Shown: in pieces, positions 10,871 through 20,970 of the stretch
Numbering within the stretch: the stretch's first letter is position 1
Layout: the number at the start of each line of letters is the position of its first letter
Assembly: GCF_000485595.1 (NCBI RefSeq)
Contig: NW_014577072.1
Coordinates: 699,594-724,520 of the forward strand
Direction: 5' to 3'
DNA: 24,927 bases
From: Priapulus caudatus
Taxonomy: Eukaryota > Priapulida > Priapulimorpha > Priapulimorphida > Priapulidae
The notes under the pieces: model-generated
Seen by the model: only the letters and a program-made list of their open reading frames with translations
Told to the model about the DNA's origin: nothing
Databases searched by the model: none
Made by a program: the position numbers and the translations under genes

Positions 10871-12556
10871 TCTCTCTATATAATATATATATATATATAT
10901 ACTATAGCGAGAGAGGGAGGGGTGGGAGGACGAAGATATATGGTAGAATACGTAACGATGATCATACCGACCTATGCCTGATCATACGTTTTCTCGATAT
11001 CCAACTAGTTATTTCCAAGACGACTGGCGCGCGACTTAACGGAATCGAATCGAAAGAATTCGCGATGCTTATAACATGTAAAGCAGCAAATCCACTAGAA
11101 TTCTCACTCGCTTGATAGCACGTCGATTGTGAAATCGGACCGTAATTCGCCAACGTGTTGTAGGCGCATATTGAAATGAACTGATGTTATCGATCGAAGC
11201 GCAAGAAGCGTTGAGGCAGGCAGGCTTCACGTAATCGTTGGTGGATGACCCGCGGCATTGGTTCCGCCTATAGACGACATTACCGTGGCAGCTGTTCGCC
11301 ACTTACATGTTTCTGTCAAAATGTTTCGATACTGAGTTCAATCTCAACGTTTACGTAATATATGGCAGCCAGCGACGTGTGGAACGTGTATCACTACTGC
11401 GGCGATCGAACCCGTCTGCCCTGATTGAGAGAGTAAGCGGCAGTTGTACGTTTCGTTTTGGCTAAGACGAACTGCTCGTATCTGATCGTTAATCGTGCAA
11501 GCAGACGTCGCTATAATTCCGCGCTTTTCGGTTGCCCATGGAAGCATTCCTGCGCAACAAGCCAATCGAAATCTATTAAAATATGAATTCATTCCGTACC
11601 GCGTCATTATTAATAGTGCCCACGAGAGCCCGTCCATACACAGCACGCAGCAAGCGTTCATTACATAACACATTACGGCGGTCGTTTACATTCGCTTGGC
11701 ATGATTCTTCTAATTTTGGCGGATCGGGCCCGCCTACTGTAGTTCCCGAGTACTTTGAACCGTAGAAAGCGCGGGCACGCGTACATGCCATTGATAAGAG
11801 AATTGAGCTAGAGAGAGAGAGAAGGAGGAGGAGGAGGAGGAGGAGAGAAGAGGAAGGGGTGGATCTACTGGCATGTCTATGTGTAGCCGCGGTTGTAGTC
11901 GGCGAAGAAGCGCGTCACGCAAACCAATCGATAACGTTTGCATGTGGGATAGAGTTTCATATTGGAAACGATCTCCGCGCCCGGGTGAATCGATCTCTTC
12001 TTGATGCGAGCGAGCGTGAGGCGGCCCTATTCGAAAAGTGGTTTACGATACAAAAGCAGGGCATCGGCGTCTCAGCATCGCGTCGCAGCGACAAAATGGC
12101 GGCTGCGGTTAAGCTTACATCTTAGCGGCCGACGCGCCGCGTACAGTATAAACTTATTACCGGCTGTGCGTAAAAAATCGGATAATATTTATATTCACAC
12201 GCAACTTCGTTAGCGGCTGTCATTAGCGCCGGTTGTCAATTCCACTTGTGGTCGGGGGAGTAGCATTCAATCGGCAGAAACTAACGTTATTTGGTTCGTT
12301 CCCGTCATGAGCGCATCATCTACCGACATCTACGAGTTAAGTACGTGTTGCTGATCAGGATGTATCAATTGTATACGCTGCGTGCCGCGTCTGTCGTAAA
12401 ACATCCCCTTGCAAATGCCTAATATACGCGCTGCGATATGGTTTCGCCTTATAGTTCGCCACTCTGTGCCATTCGCCATGTTATTGCGAAAATGCTACCG
12501 TGCCGTTGTAGCACCGTGTGCCAGCGGCGGTTATATTGATTATCGGCATATTGTAG

Positions 12557-12858
12557 AGTGGCAGGTGAGATAGACGGCAACTGTCCACGTTCATCAGGGC
12601 AGCAATCTGAAGTGACGTGTAATATGACAGCAACGCCCGAGCCGCCCGTTACGTGTTACTGGTACCATAATGACAAGCAGATATAACTCAACGATGTGCG
12701 ATCAGGCACGCAGGTGTCCCGTAATGCGCACGCAGCACTCAAGCGACTAGCATCCTCCTTGTGGCAAAACATACCAAGGAACTGACTTCCGAGGAAGTAT
12801 ACGTGAAAGCTAATTCTGGGCGGAACAGTAAAAGTGCCGATGTCATCGTGGGAATGCG
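12557..12858 (+). pseudogene. Frame-broken copy of the Dpr-like Ig2 exon
   Basis: It aligns along its whole length with the intact exon at 22832-23119 and keeps the TTGTAG acceptor and GTGAGC donor context. It is 302 nt against 288, and the alignment shows about twenty single-base indels and only about five substitutions. The first frameshift comes within the first 15 bases and all frames are broken, so it cannot code for an Ig domain. True pseudogenes usually accumulate more substitutions than indels, so this could be low-quality consensus of the same exon rather than a biological pseudoexon. No compensating selection is visible. Confidence 0.8.
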
Positions 12859-12987
12859 GTGAGCCATTACAGTTTGACATTAATACATATATAGCATAAA
12901 GCATGCGTTGCATGTGGGCTGCCTGTGCATGCATTCACGCACGGCCCCTCCCTCATCACATCCACACGCATTGCGCGCGCACATATA

Positions 12988-13282
12988 GTAAGCAACTTAC
13001 CGCCAAAGACTACCATTTAATCGCGCTTATATATATGTATATATATCGCGCTTGAATTCGCAGCCAATCAGAACAGTGGTTTTTAATCGCGATCACAATA
13101 GATTGGTTATGCCGCGATGATAATTCCAGCCATTCAGAACAGTGCTTTTCATCGCCGATTAAAATAGGTGTTTTGTGGCACATCATATGGCACCGTCATA
13201 GCGCTATAGGCGGCGTCATGAAGTGTATTCGGTTAAATATTTCGATAACGAGTGACGGGGAAGAAGTAAATTACTCATATGA
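12988..13282 (+). repeat. Left terminal inverted repeat of foldback element A
   Basis: Reverse complement of 16470-16784, with indels. It contains about two 62-bp subrepeats built on AATCGCGATT and CCAGCCAATCAGAACAGTGG, then the segment ending at ACTCATATGA. Confidence 0.8.
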
Positions 13283-13424
13283 CATTTACCCACACGTGTT
13301 GTCGTTCATACTGTTGCGTGATAGCTTCAAGTATATTACTTTTAGTATGAATATCGAAATTCATACCTATTTCAAATTCCTCGCTCCTCTCTCTCTTTCC
13401 GTCACATCCACCAAGTAGGGGCGA

Positions 13425-13530
13425 GAGTAGCGGGGGGATGGGGGGGATTGCCATCCCCCCCCCTATTTGACGTGGGGGGGATGGCGTGTACATCATCCCC
13501 CCCCTACTTCTAGAGGAAAATGGGGGATTC
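13425..13530. repeat. G-run/C-run module of foldback element A
   Basis: Alternating runs of 6-9 G and C (GGGGGGATGGGGGGGATTGC followed by ATCCCCCCCC and again) form strong inverted repeats and G-quadruplex-type runs. A diverged second version lies at about 14215-14310. The same pair occurs in copies B (18061, 18805) and C (23726, 24049). Confidence 0.75.
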
Positions 13531-13677
13531 AAAATTTTCTGGTGAGGAACCGCATACCCCCGCCTTTTCTTGACCACCCTCCTCGAATAACCGCATTGGC
13601 CACTGCCGAGCGTAAACAAATTGGAGCACCCCGGCTCTTCAAAATGTTCCGTGGCCGCCCTGTAGAGGTACTGCTAA

Positions 13678-14149
13678 AGCCCCGCCGCACACGTGGCGAT
13701 TTTTATCGACAGTAACGCGATTTTATCGCTGGTACTGTCGATAAAAATCGCCAGCTGTGCGGCCACCGGCGACAATTCAAGTCCGTCTATCAAGCCGACA
13801 TTACCACTGTATGAACTGTACGTGACCTGGTTCAAACCACACCACAGGCGCTGCCAATATTTATCAGCGTGCTTGCAAATCATGCATTTTGATTGTTAAT
13901 CCAAAAACTGTTGCCGAGATCCATCGCTAGTGCGGCGCACACGTATGCGATGTTCAGCGCTGGGCACAATATCAACCGATGTTTATATTCCAGCGACGCT
14001 CACGAGCAGAGTTCTGGCGTCAAAATTCGTGACCGCCGGGCAGCGCACACGTGGCGAGTTTCTCGGCGATTTTCTGTCGCCGCGCACACAGAATCGCGCG
14101 GTACTAGCGGAATAAAAAAATAAATCGCCCACGTGGTGCGCCCGGGCTT
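13678..14149. mobile_element. Nested palindromic MITE in element A
   Basis: The termini AGCCCCGCCGCACACGTGGC and its near-complement at the right end define an element of about 470 bp flanked by TAA. It is nearly the same as 18299-18739 but has extra bases. CGCACACGTGGCGAT recurs several times in both orientations and long stretches can form hairpins. It has no coding capacity. Confidence 0.8.
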
Positions 14150-14785
14150 TAACAAAAGATTTTATGATTATGAATATGTGTATGCATATCAAAAAGTCAA
14201 TTGCTTGAGGTTTATCTGACAGGGGGCATAGATAGCGGGCGGATTGGTGCAGTATATGCCCCACAACGCCTGTATTGAGGTGGGGTGGCTTTCAATCCGG
14301 CCCTACTTTCAGGAAAAAATAGGGGAACAAAAAACTTAAATATTTTACGAGACAATAAATACTGGATATTTATCTACAAATCCGTCATCCGCCTATCATG
14401 ACTCCTCGCTAATGCTATTAGTTAACAGAAATGGAACGTGACACTACATCTACTCGTAAAATGGCTGTAAATGTTCCACAGGAAATGACATTATTTCCCA
14501 CTGCGAAACTCACAGTACGGTTAATTTTAGAGCGAGTTCCCCCATAACGGATTTTTTATCAAATCCCCAAAGTCTTATCACTTGCTCACGAAAGTTAATC
14601 CTGCTTTATTCAACCATTATAGATAGAGCATATTGAGAGTTGAGGTCCTGATATCTTCACGGGAGGGAGATTGAAATGGGAAATTTTATTTTTTCCTAAA
14701 CCTTTTTGGGGGGGAGATTGGGGTGCGAGACTCGAACGTGAAGTAGTATAAGTGTGGCAATATAAAAAAGTGCATTTTTCACGTT

Positions 14786-14838
14786 CACCCTTATACAAAA
14801 TCAGGAATATAATATTCCTGATTTTTGTATAAGGGGTG
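14786..14838. repeat. Perfect palindrome in element A
   Basis: CACCCTTATACAAAATCAGG reads back as its complement across the centre near 14811, with one extra T in the right arm. The element B copy (19315-19355) has exactly matching 20-bp arms. It is absent from the deleted copy C. Confidence 0.85.
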
Positions 14839-15608
14839 AAAATGGACTTTTTTTGTTCAAATCCGGTTGGTTTTCTCATATTTTTTTTGCGTTTTTAAGC
14901 GTGTCTCAGTAAAATAATACGTTTTATCCAAAATTTCAGGGAGTTGATTTCCCATGTTGCTGGTAGTTGTCAACAGGGAGTCCGACAACCGAGGCCCACG
15001 CCCCCCCAGAATTTTTAGGGCAAGGTAGGTTAGCCTAGGTATCAGTCTGCACTGGTAACCCATGTGAGGACATGTACATGAGCAGGCAGAGATTTGGTAG
15101 TAAATTTTAGTCTGGTTCCCCTAAAGGTAATAATACAACACTCAAGCAGTGATGTATTGTGATGAATATTGTTTAATAGTGCTGCCGCCATAAATCAGGA
15201 AATTGCATCAAAGAGGGGTTATCTTCAACAAAATTCCCGCACCCCCCCCCTTAAAACAGGAGGGGGACACGCCCTGAAGGAGAAAATCCGGATATTGCTG
15301 ATGAATAGAGATGTCCAAAAGTGAGTTCTTTTAGATTGCAACTTTCAACAATTCCACACAAATGGGAGGGTGACAACCCCCTCGCACCCGGGCACTTCGT
15401 GCCCTGAGCTCGCATGATTCGCCACCCTCGCAATTTTCTCTGGATGCCGCCACTGGTTGTGTGTATGTGGGGGTTGCGTGTTATTAAACCTCTGGATACA
15501 AAGAAAAAAAATTACCCTAGAATTCACAAAAAGCACTTACAATATCAATTTTTTTCAATTCCCTCAAAAACGGCCACTAAACAAAGGTTCTAAAATTTCT
15601 AAAATCCA

Positions 15609-15702
15609 AGAGCTTCCCGGGGCTCCGCCCCCTGACCCCAGGCAAGGCTCTACCCCTGCACCTGACAGAGCCCCTAGGCGGGCCCCTGGACCCCACCCAT
15701 TA
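15609..15702. repeat. GC-rich conserved segment of the foldback element
   Basis: This segment contains GGGGCTCCGCCCCCTGACCC-type sequence and is conserved in copies B (about 20109-20210) and C (about 24644-24745). The surrounding DNA is AT-rich, so it stands out in composition. No function recognised. Confidence 0.7.
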
Positions 15703-15822
15703 AGGGTTTTGCGCACAGGCGCACGCGCACACTCTTCATATACTTGTCATAGAAGTAACAGCGAAATCATCCCCCCCCACACGAACTGAGGACCTGCTAC
15801 GCCGCACACAACAAACGGTGTC

Positions 15823-16461
15823 TTCCCATTTCGCACAGTTTCCCACTTCGCCATTTGCCATTCTCGCCATTAACTATTCGCGCCAGTTTCCCATTTCGGC
15901 CATTTTCCCACTTCGCCATTTTCCCATTCGCCAGTTTCCCATTTCGCCATTTTCCGCATTTCGCCGCTTTTCCACCACTTCGCCAGTTTCCCATTTGCCA
16001 ATATTTTATGTTGCTTCACACCCCCTACATCGAAATTGATTCTTCCATTCTTAAAAAGAGTCATTTCGAGTCGTTAGGTTAGGGTTAGGGTTAGGTTAGG
16101 TGCTTGTACATGATCCATATGTTTTTGATATGTACGATTTCGCCTTCTTGCTTCTTCAAATAAATAGTTGACTCCATATCTAAAGATTCGTTATAATTTA
16201 TTCATTACAGAGGCCTACTTTTAACCCACCTCGAACAAGGGGTGGTCGGGGAGATAGGACGAAATGGCGCGAATGGAAACTGGTGAAACGGGAAACTGGC
16301 TAAATGGGAAACTGGCGAAGTGGGAAACTGGCGAAATGGAAAAATGGCGAAGTAGAAATGGCGAAACGGGAAATGGCGAAATGGCAAATGGCGAAGTGGG
16401 AATTTTTAATGGCGAAATGGTAAATGGCGAAGTGGGAAAATGGCGAAATGGGAATAAACCC
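15823..16461. repeat. Inverted GGCGAAATGGG short-repeat arms in element A
   Basis: The left arm (15823-16000) is an array of TTTCCCATTTCGCC-type units. The right arm (16261-16461) is an array of the complement GGCGAAATGGGAAACTGGCG. The spacer, about 260 bp, includes the TTAGG-like run at 16074-16100. Copy B has the same structure at 20332-20970. Confidence 0.85.
16074..16100 (+). repeat. Telomere-like TTAGG/TTAGGG run inside element A
   Basis: Five units alternate between TTAGG and TTAGGG. The same run occurs in copy B at 20582-20608 with one inserted C. It lies inside the spacer of the inverted GGCGAA arrays, so it is part of the transposon and not a chromosome end. Confidence 0.85.
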
Positions 16462-16469
16462 GTGAATAA

Positions 16470-16784
16470 TACATATAGTAAATTTATTCTTCCCCTAATC
16501 GTTTATCGAAATATTTAACCGAATACACTTCATGACGCCGCCTATAGCGCTATGAGGTGCCATATGAGGTGCAAAACCTACCTATTTTATCCGCGCTTAA
16601 AATCTATTTTAATCGCGATTAAAAGCACTGTCATATGTTCTGAATGGCTGGAATTTAAATCGCGCTTAAAATCTATTTTAATCGCGATTAAAAACCACTG
16701 TTTCTGATTGGCTGGAATTCAATCGCGCTTAAAATACATTTTAAGCTCGATTAAAATAGGTAGGTTTTGGCGGTAATGGCCTTC
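16470..16784 (-). repeat. Right terminal inverted repeat of foldback element A
   Basis: Complementary to the left TIRs at 12988 and 23242. It starts TACATATAGTAAATTTATTC, passes through 62-bp subrepeats and ends GGTTTTGGCGGTAATGGCCT at the outer edge. Confidence 0.85.
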
Positions 16785-17438
16785 CATACGCACACGCACA
16801 CGTACGCGCGCACTCACTCACAGTCATATCTCTAAAATATCGCATATACATTGACGCATGCACGGTTTGCACGCGCAGATATACAATCCATAAAAGCACG
16901 TCTTGACCCAAGGCTGTGCGGAATCGTGACGATTTATTGTGCTCTCGGCCGCTAATGAAAATAAAATAAAATTCAATTCGGAAAACAATTTCCTGCTCTC
17001 TGCACTGCACCAAATAGAGTTACTTGAATTACCTTGTGATGGCTAGCGTTCCTCAACAAAAGTAGGCTATACTTTTGCTTTCTCGCCAATATACATACAA
17101 CTCCGCGGTTCTTCGGCGAGCGCGGCTGTATGTATACATCTCGTAAAAGCTGGAAGGCTTGTGTGCGCGGCCTTTGATATACGTCGATAAATGCGCGGCC
17201 GTTCACCAAATAGCGACGTATCTCATGCAATATGGAAGCCCTAGTTTTTCCATCGGACGAGCACTATATTCGCGTCCTACATTGTTAGACCTTCGCGAAA
17301 TAAGGTAGAACCGCTGCATGTAATACTTCCGCTCGAATTCGGGAGTCCGAGAGAGGAGCATGATGTATTGCTAGCTATATCCGTGACTGGTACCGTCAGT
17401 GAGTAGGTGGATCGAAGGTTTGCAGGTCTAGACACGAG
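16785..17438. other. Single-copy intronic stretch, no gene seen
   Basis: Starts with a CACACG-rich patch (16785-16830), then AT-rich sequence that is not repeated elsewhere in the window. An imperfect hairpin lies at about 17085-17137. Short open frames on the minus strand have no recognisable features. Confidence 0.6.
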
Positions 17439-18060
17439 AGGAAGGTTTGTATGTGTTTAGGCGAGGAAGGTTTGTATGTGTTTAGGCGAGGAAGGTGTGT
17501 ACGTGTTTAGGCGAGGAAGGTTTGTACGTGTTTAGGCGAGAAAGGTTTGTATGTGTTTAGGCGAGGAAGGTTTGTAGGTGTTTAGGCTGGAAAGGTTTGT
17601 AGGTGTTTAGGCGGGGAAGGTTTGTAGGTGTTTAGGCGGGGAAGGTTTGTAGGTGTTTAGGCGGGGAAGGTTTGTAGGTGTTTAGGCGGAGAATGGTTGC
17701 AGGCGTGTACGAGAAAATGGGGTTGCAGGTGTGTAGACGAGAAAAATGTATATGTGTGTGTAGGCGAAAGGAAGTGATTCATGTGTGTAGACGAGGCTAT
17801 AGAGAATAGGGTATACGTGTGTAGGCGAGATTGATATACGTACGTGTGCAGGCTAGAGGGATGAGTGTACGTATGCGTGTAGGTAACAGCGATGTGTGTA
17901 CGTATGCAGGCAAAATATGTTTATCCACATGTCTAGGAAAGAGGGACGTGCGTACATGTGTAGGCGAGAAAAATGTGTGTACGCGTGTAGGCGAGAGAAA
18001 TGTGTGTACGCGTGTAGGCGAGAGAAATGTGTGTACGCGTGTAGGCGAGAGAAATGTGTG
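17439..18060. repeat. Minisatellite, 25-bp units grading into 27-bp units
   Basis: About ten units of a 25-mer, GAAGGTTTGTATGTGTTTAG plus GCGAG, run from 17439 to about 17697. They degenerate into longer variants and resolve at about 17950-18060 into near-identical 27-bp units containing AAATGTGTGTACGCGTGTAG. The 27-bp period keeps a frame open on both strands and yields periodic cysteine-rich peptides, which are artefacts. The array runs straight into the broken left end of foldback element B. Confidence 0.9.
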
Positions 18061-18298
18061 TGGGATGGGGGGGATGCCATCCCCCCCCACTATTTGACGT
18101 GGGGGGGATGGCTGTACAATCATCCCCCCCCCTACTTCTAGGGAGGAAAATGGGGGATTCAAAATTTTCTGGTGAGGACCGCATACCCCCGCTGTTTCTT
18201 ACCACCCTCCTCGAAAACCTGCATTGGCCACTGCCGAGCGTAACAAATTGAGCACCCCCTCTTCAAAATGTTCCGTGGCGCCTGTAGAGTACTGCTAA

Positions 18299-18739
18299 AG
18301 CCCCGCCGCACACGTGGCGATTTTTATCGACAGTAACGTCGATTTTATCGCTGGTACTGTCGATAAAAATCGCCAGCTGTGCGCCACCGCGCGACAATTC
18401 AACCGTCTATCAAGCGACATACCACTGTATGAACTGTACGTGACCTGTTCAAACCACACCACAGGCGCTGCCAATATTTATCACGTGCTTCAAATCATGC
18501 ATTTTGATTGGTTAATCCAAAAACTGTTGCCGAGATCCATCGCAGTGCGGCGCACACGTAGCGATGTTCAGCGCTGGGCACAATATCAAACATGTTTGAT
18601 ATTCCAGCGACGTACGAGTTTCTGGCGTCAAAATCGTGACGCCGGGCAGCGCACACGTGGCGATTTCTCGGCGATTTTTGTCGCCGGCACCAGAATCGCG
18701 CGGTACTAGCGATAAAAATCGCCACGTGTGCGCCGGGCT
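18299..18739. mobile_element. Nested palindromic MITE in element B, TAA target duplication
   Basis: The 441-bp element has termini AGCCCCGCCGCACACGTGGC and, read inward from the right, AGCCCGGCGCACACGTGGCG. TAA flanks both sides (18296-18298 and 18740-18742). Copy C of the host element has the uninterrupted sequence ACTGCTAACAAAG at about 23979-23991, with a single TAA. That shows the insertion and its 3-bp duplication directly. A TWA duplication suggests PIF/Harbinger-type mobilisation. No transposase is encoded. Confidence 0.88.
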
Positions 18740-19314
18740 TAACAAAGATTATGATTATGAATATTGTGTATGCATATCAAAAGTCAATTTTGAGTTTATC
18801 TGACAGGGGCATAGATAGCGGGGGAGGTATTATGCCCCACACTTATTGAGGTGGGGTGGCTTTCAATCCCCCCTACTTTCAGAAAAAATGGAAAAAACTT
18901 AATATTTTACAGACAATAAATACTGGATATTTATCTACAAATCCGTCATCGCTATTCATACTCCTCGCTAATGCTATTATTACAGAAATGGAACGTGACA
19001 TACATCTACTGTAAAATGGCTGTAACTCGTTCCAAGAATGACATTATTTCTACTGAAACTCAAGACGGTTAATTTTAGACGGGTTCCCCATATACGATTT
19101 TTTATCAAAATTCCCAAAGTCTTATCACTGCTCACGAAAGTTAATCCTGCTTTATTCAACATTATAATAGACCTATTGAGAGTTGGATGTTGAATCTTCC
19201 ACGGGATTGAATGGGAAATTTTATTTTTTTCTCAACCTTTTTTGGGGGGATGGGGTGCTGAGACCGCCCGAAGTATATAAGGTGGCAATATAAAAAGTGC
19301 ATTTTTCAGCACCC

Positions 19315-19355
19315 TTATACAAAATCAGGAATATAATATTCCTGATTTTGTATAA
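19315..19355. repeat. 41-bp perfect palindrome in element B
   Basis: Two exact 20-bp arms, starting TTATACAAAATCAGGAATAT, lie around a single central A. It is conserved in element A apart from one inserted T. Confidence 0.92.
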
Positions 19356-20331
19356 GGGGTGAAAAAATGGACTTTTTTGTTCAATCCGGTTTTTTCTCAT
19401 ATTTTTTGCAGTTTTAACGTGTCTCAGTAAAATAATACGTTTTATCAAATTTCAGGGGAGTTGATTCCAGTGCTGTAGTTGTCAACGGGAGTCGTACACG
19501 AGGCCCACGCCCGCCCCTAGAACTTTTTAGGGCAAAGGTATTAGCCTAGGTAAGTCTGCACTGGTAACCCCAGTGAGGACATGTACATAGCACAGATTTG
19601 GTAGTAATATTTTAGTCTGGTGTCCCCAAAGGTAAAAATACACAACTCAACAGTGATGTTATTGTGATGAATATTGTTTAATAGTGCTGCCTCATAATGC
19701 AGGAAATTGCATCAAAGAGGTGTTACTTTCAACAAAATTCCCGGACCCCCCCCCTTAAACAGGAGGGGGACACGCCCTGAAGGAGGAAAAATCCTGATAT
19801 TCTATGATAGAGATGTCCAAAATTGAGTTCTTTTAGATTGCAACTTTTCAACAATTCCACACAATGGGAGGGTGACACCCCCTCCACCCGGGCACTTCGT
19901 GCCCTTGAGCTCGCATGATTCGCCACCCCTCGAATTTTCTTCTGGATCCGCCACTGGTTGTGTGTATGTGGGGGGGTTGCGTGTTATTAAACCTCTGGGA
20001 TACAAAGAAAAAAATTACCCTAGAATTCACAAAATGCACTTACAATATCAATTTTTTTCAATTCCCTCAAAAACGGCCATCTAAACGAAGGTTCTAAATT
20101 TCTAAAATCCAAGAGCTTCCGGGGGCTCCGCCCCCTGGACCCCAGGCAAGGGCTCTGCCCCTGCACCCTGACAGAGGCCCTAGGGCGGGCCCCTGGACCC
20201 CACCCATTAAGGGTTTTGCGCCAAGGCGCTCGCGCACACTCTTCATATACATTGTCATAGAAGTAACAGCGAAATCATCCCCCCCCACACGAACTGAGGA
20301 CCTGTCTACGCCGCACACAACAAACGGTGTC

Positions 20332-20970
20332 TTCCCATTTCGCACAGTTTCCCACTTCGCCCATTGCCATTCTCGGCCATTAACTATTCTCGCCAGTTTC
20401 CCATTTCGGCCATTTTCCCACTTCGCCATTTTCCCATTCGCCAGTTTCCCATTTCGCCATTTTCCGCATTTCGCCCATTTTCCACCCTTCGCCAGTTTCC
20501 CATTTTGCCAATATTTTATGTTGCTTCGCACCCCTACACGAAATTGATTCTTCCATTCTTAAAAAGAGTCATTTCGAGTCGTTAGGTTAGGGTTAGGGTT
20601 CAGGTTAGGTGCTTGTACATGATCCATATGTTTTTGATATGTACGATTTCGCCTTCTTGGTTCTTCAAATAAATAGTTGACTCCATATCTAAAGATTCGT
20701 TATAATTTTATTCATTACAGAGCCCTACTTTTAACCCACCTCGCAACAAGGGGTGGTCGGGGAGATAGGACGAAATGGCGGAATGTGGAAACTGGTGAAA
20801 CGGGAAACTGGCTAAAGGGAAACTGGCGAAAGTGGGAAACTGGCGAAATGGAAAAATGGCGAAGTACGGAAATGGCGAAACGGGAAATGGCGAAATGGCA
20901 AATGGCGAAGTGGGAATTTTTAATGGCGAAAATGGTAAATGCGAAGTGGGAAAATGGCGAAATGGGAATA
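20332..20970. repeat. Inverted GGCGAAATGGG short-repeat arms in element B
   Basis: Same organisation as in A: a CCCATTTCGCC array at about 20332-20512 and its complement at about 20772-20970, with the TTAGG-like run 20582-20608 in the spacer. Confidence 0.85.

Larger units (their letters stand above)
10890..13425. repeat. Duplicated Ig2-exon block, copy 1
   Basis: This block matches 21241-23735 in the same orientation nearly end to end. It begins just after an (AT)n run at TAGCGAGAGAGGGAGGGG and contains a GGA microsatellite (about 11813-11850), the Ig2 exon and the left arm of the foldback element. The copies differ by very frequent single-base insertions and deletions. Copy 1 carries the damaged exon and copy 2 the intact one. 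Confidence 0.9.
12988..16784. mobile_element. Foldback-type element, copy A (complete, about 3.8 kb)
   Basis: Long inverted repeats bound it: left about 12988-13282, right about 16470-16784. The right end read inward starts GAAGGCCATTACCGCCAAAA; the left end of copy A is a slightly corrupted form and that of copy C (23242) is exact. The TIRs contain tandem 62-bp subrepeats. In order, the interior has a G/C-run module, a nested MITE (13678-14149), a perfect palindrome (14786-14838), a GC-rich segment (15609-15702) and an inverted GGCGAAATGGG repeat flanking a TTAGG-like run. No transposase or reverse transcriptase frame is open, so it is non-autonomous. No flanking target duplication was established. 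Confidence 0.8.

Noticed and set aside
12557-12858. Mutually exclusive alternative exon for Ig2
   Set aside because: All frames are broken by indels and there is no selected divergence pattern; it is a damaged near-identical copy.
16074-16100. Chromosome end or true telomere
   Set aside because: Only five mixed units, inside a transposon with flanking sequence on both sides.
15797-16518. Frames across the GGCGAAATGGG arrays encoding periodic N/G/K/W or F/P/H-rich peptides
   Set aside because: Products of the short repeated words; present on both strands and not conserved in frame between copies A and B.
17439-18060. Possible CRISPR array
   Set aside because: Units are contiguous with no unique spacers, and the genome is eukaryotic.
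17797-18205. Periodic cysteine-rich peptide (RREKCVYAC repeats) and its minus-strand counterpart
   Set aside because: The 27-bp minisatellite unit is a multiple of three, so frames stay open on both strands; no start, signal peptide or flanking coding sequence.
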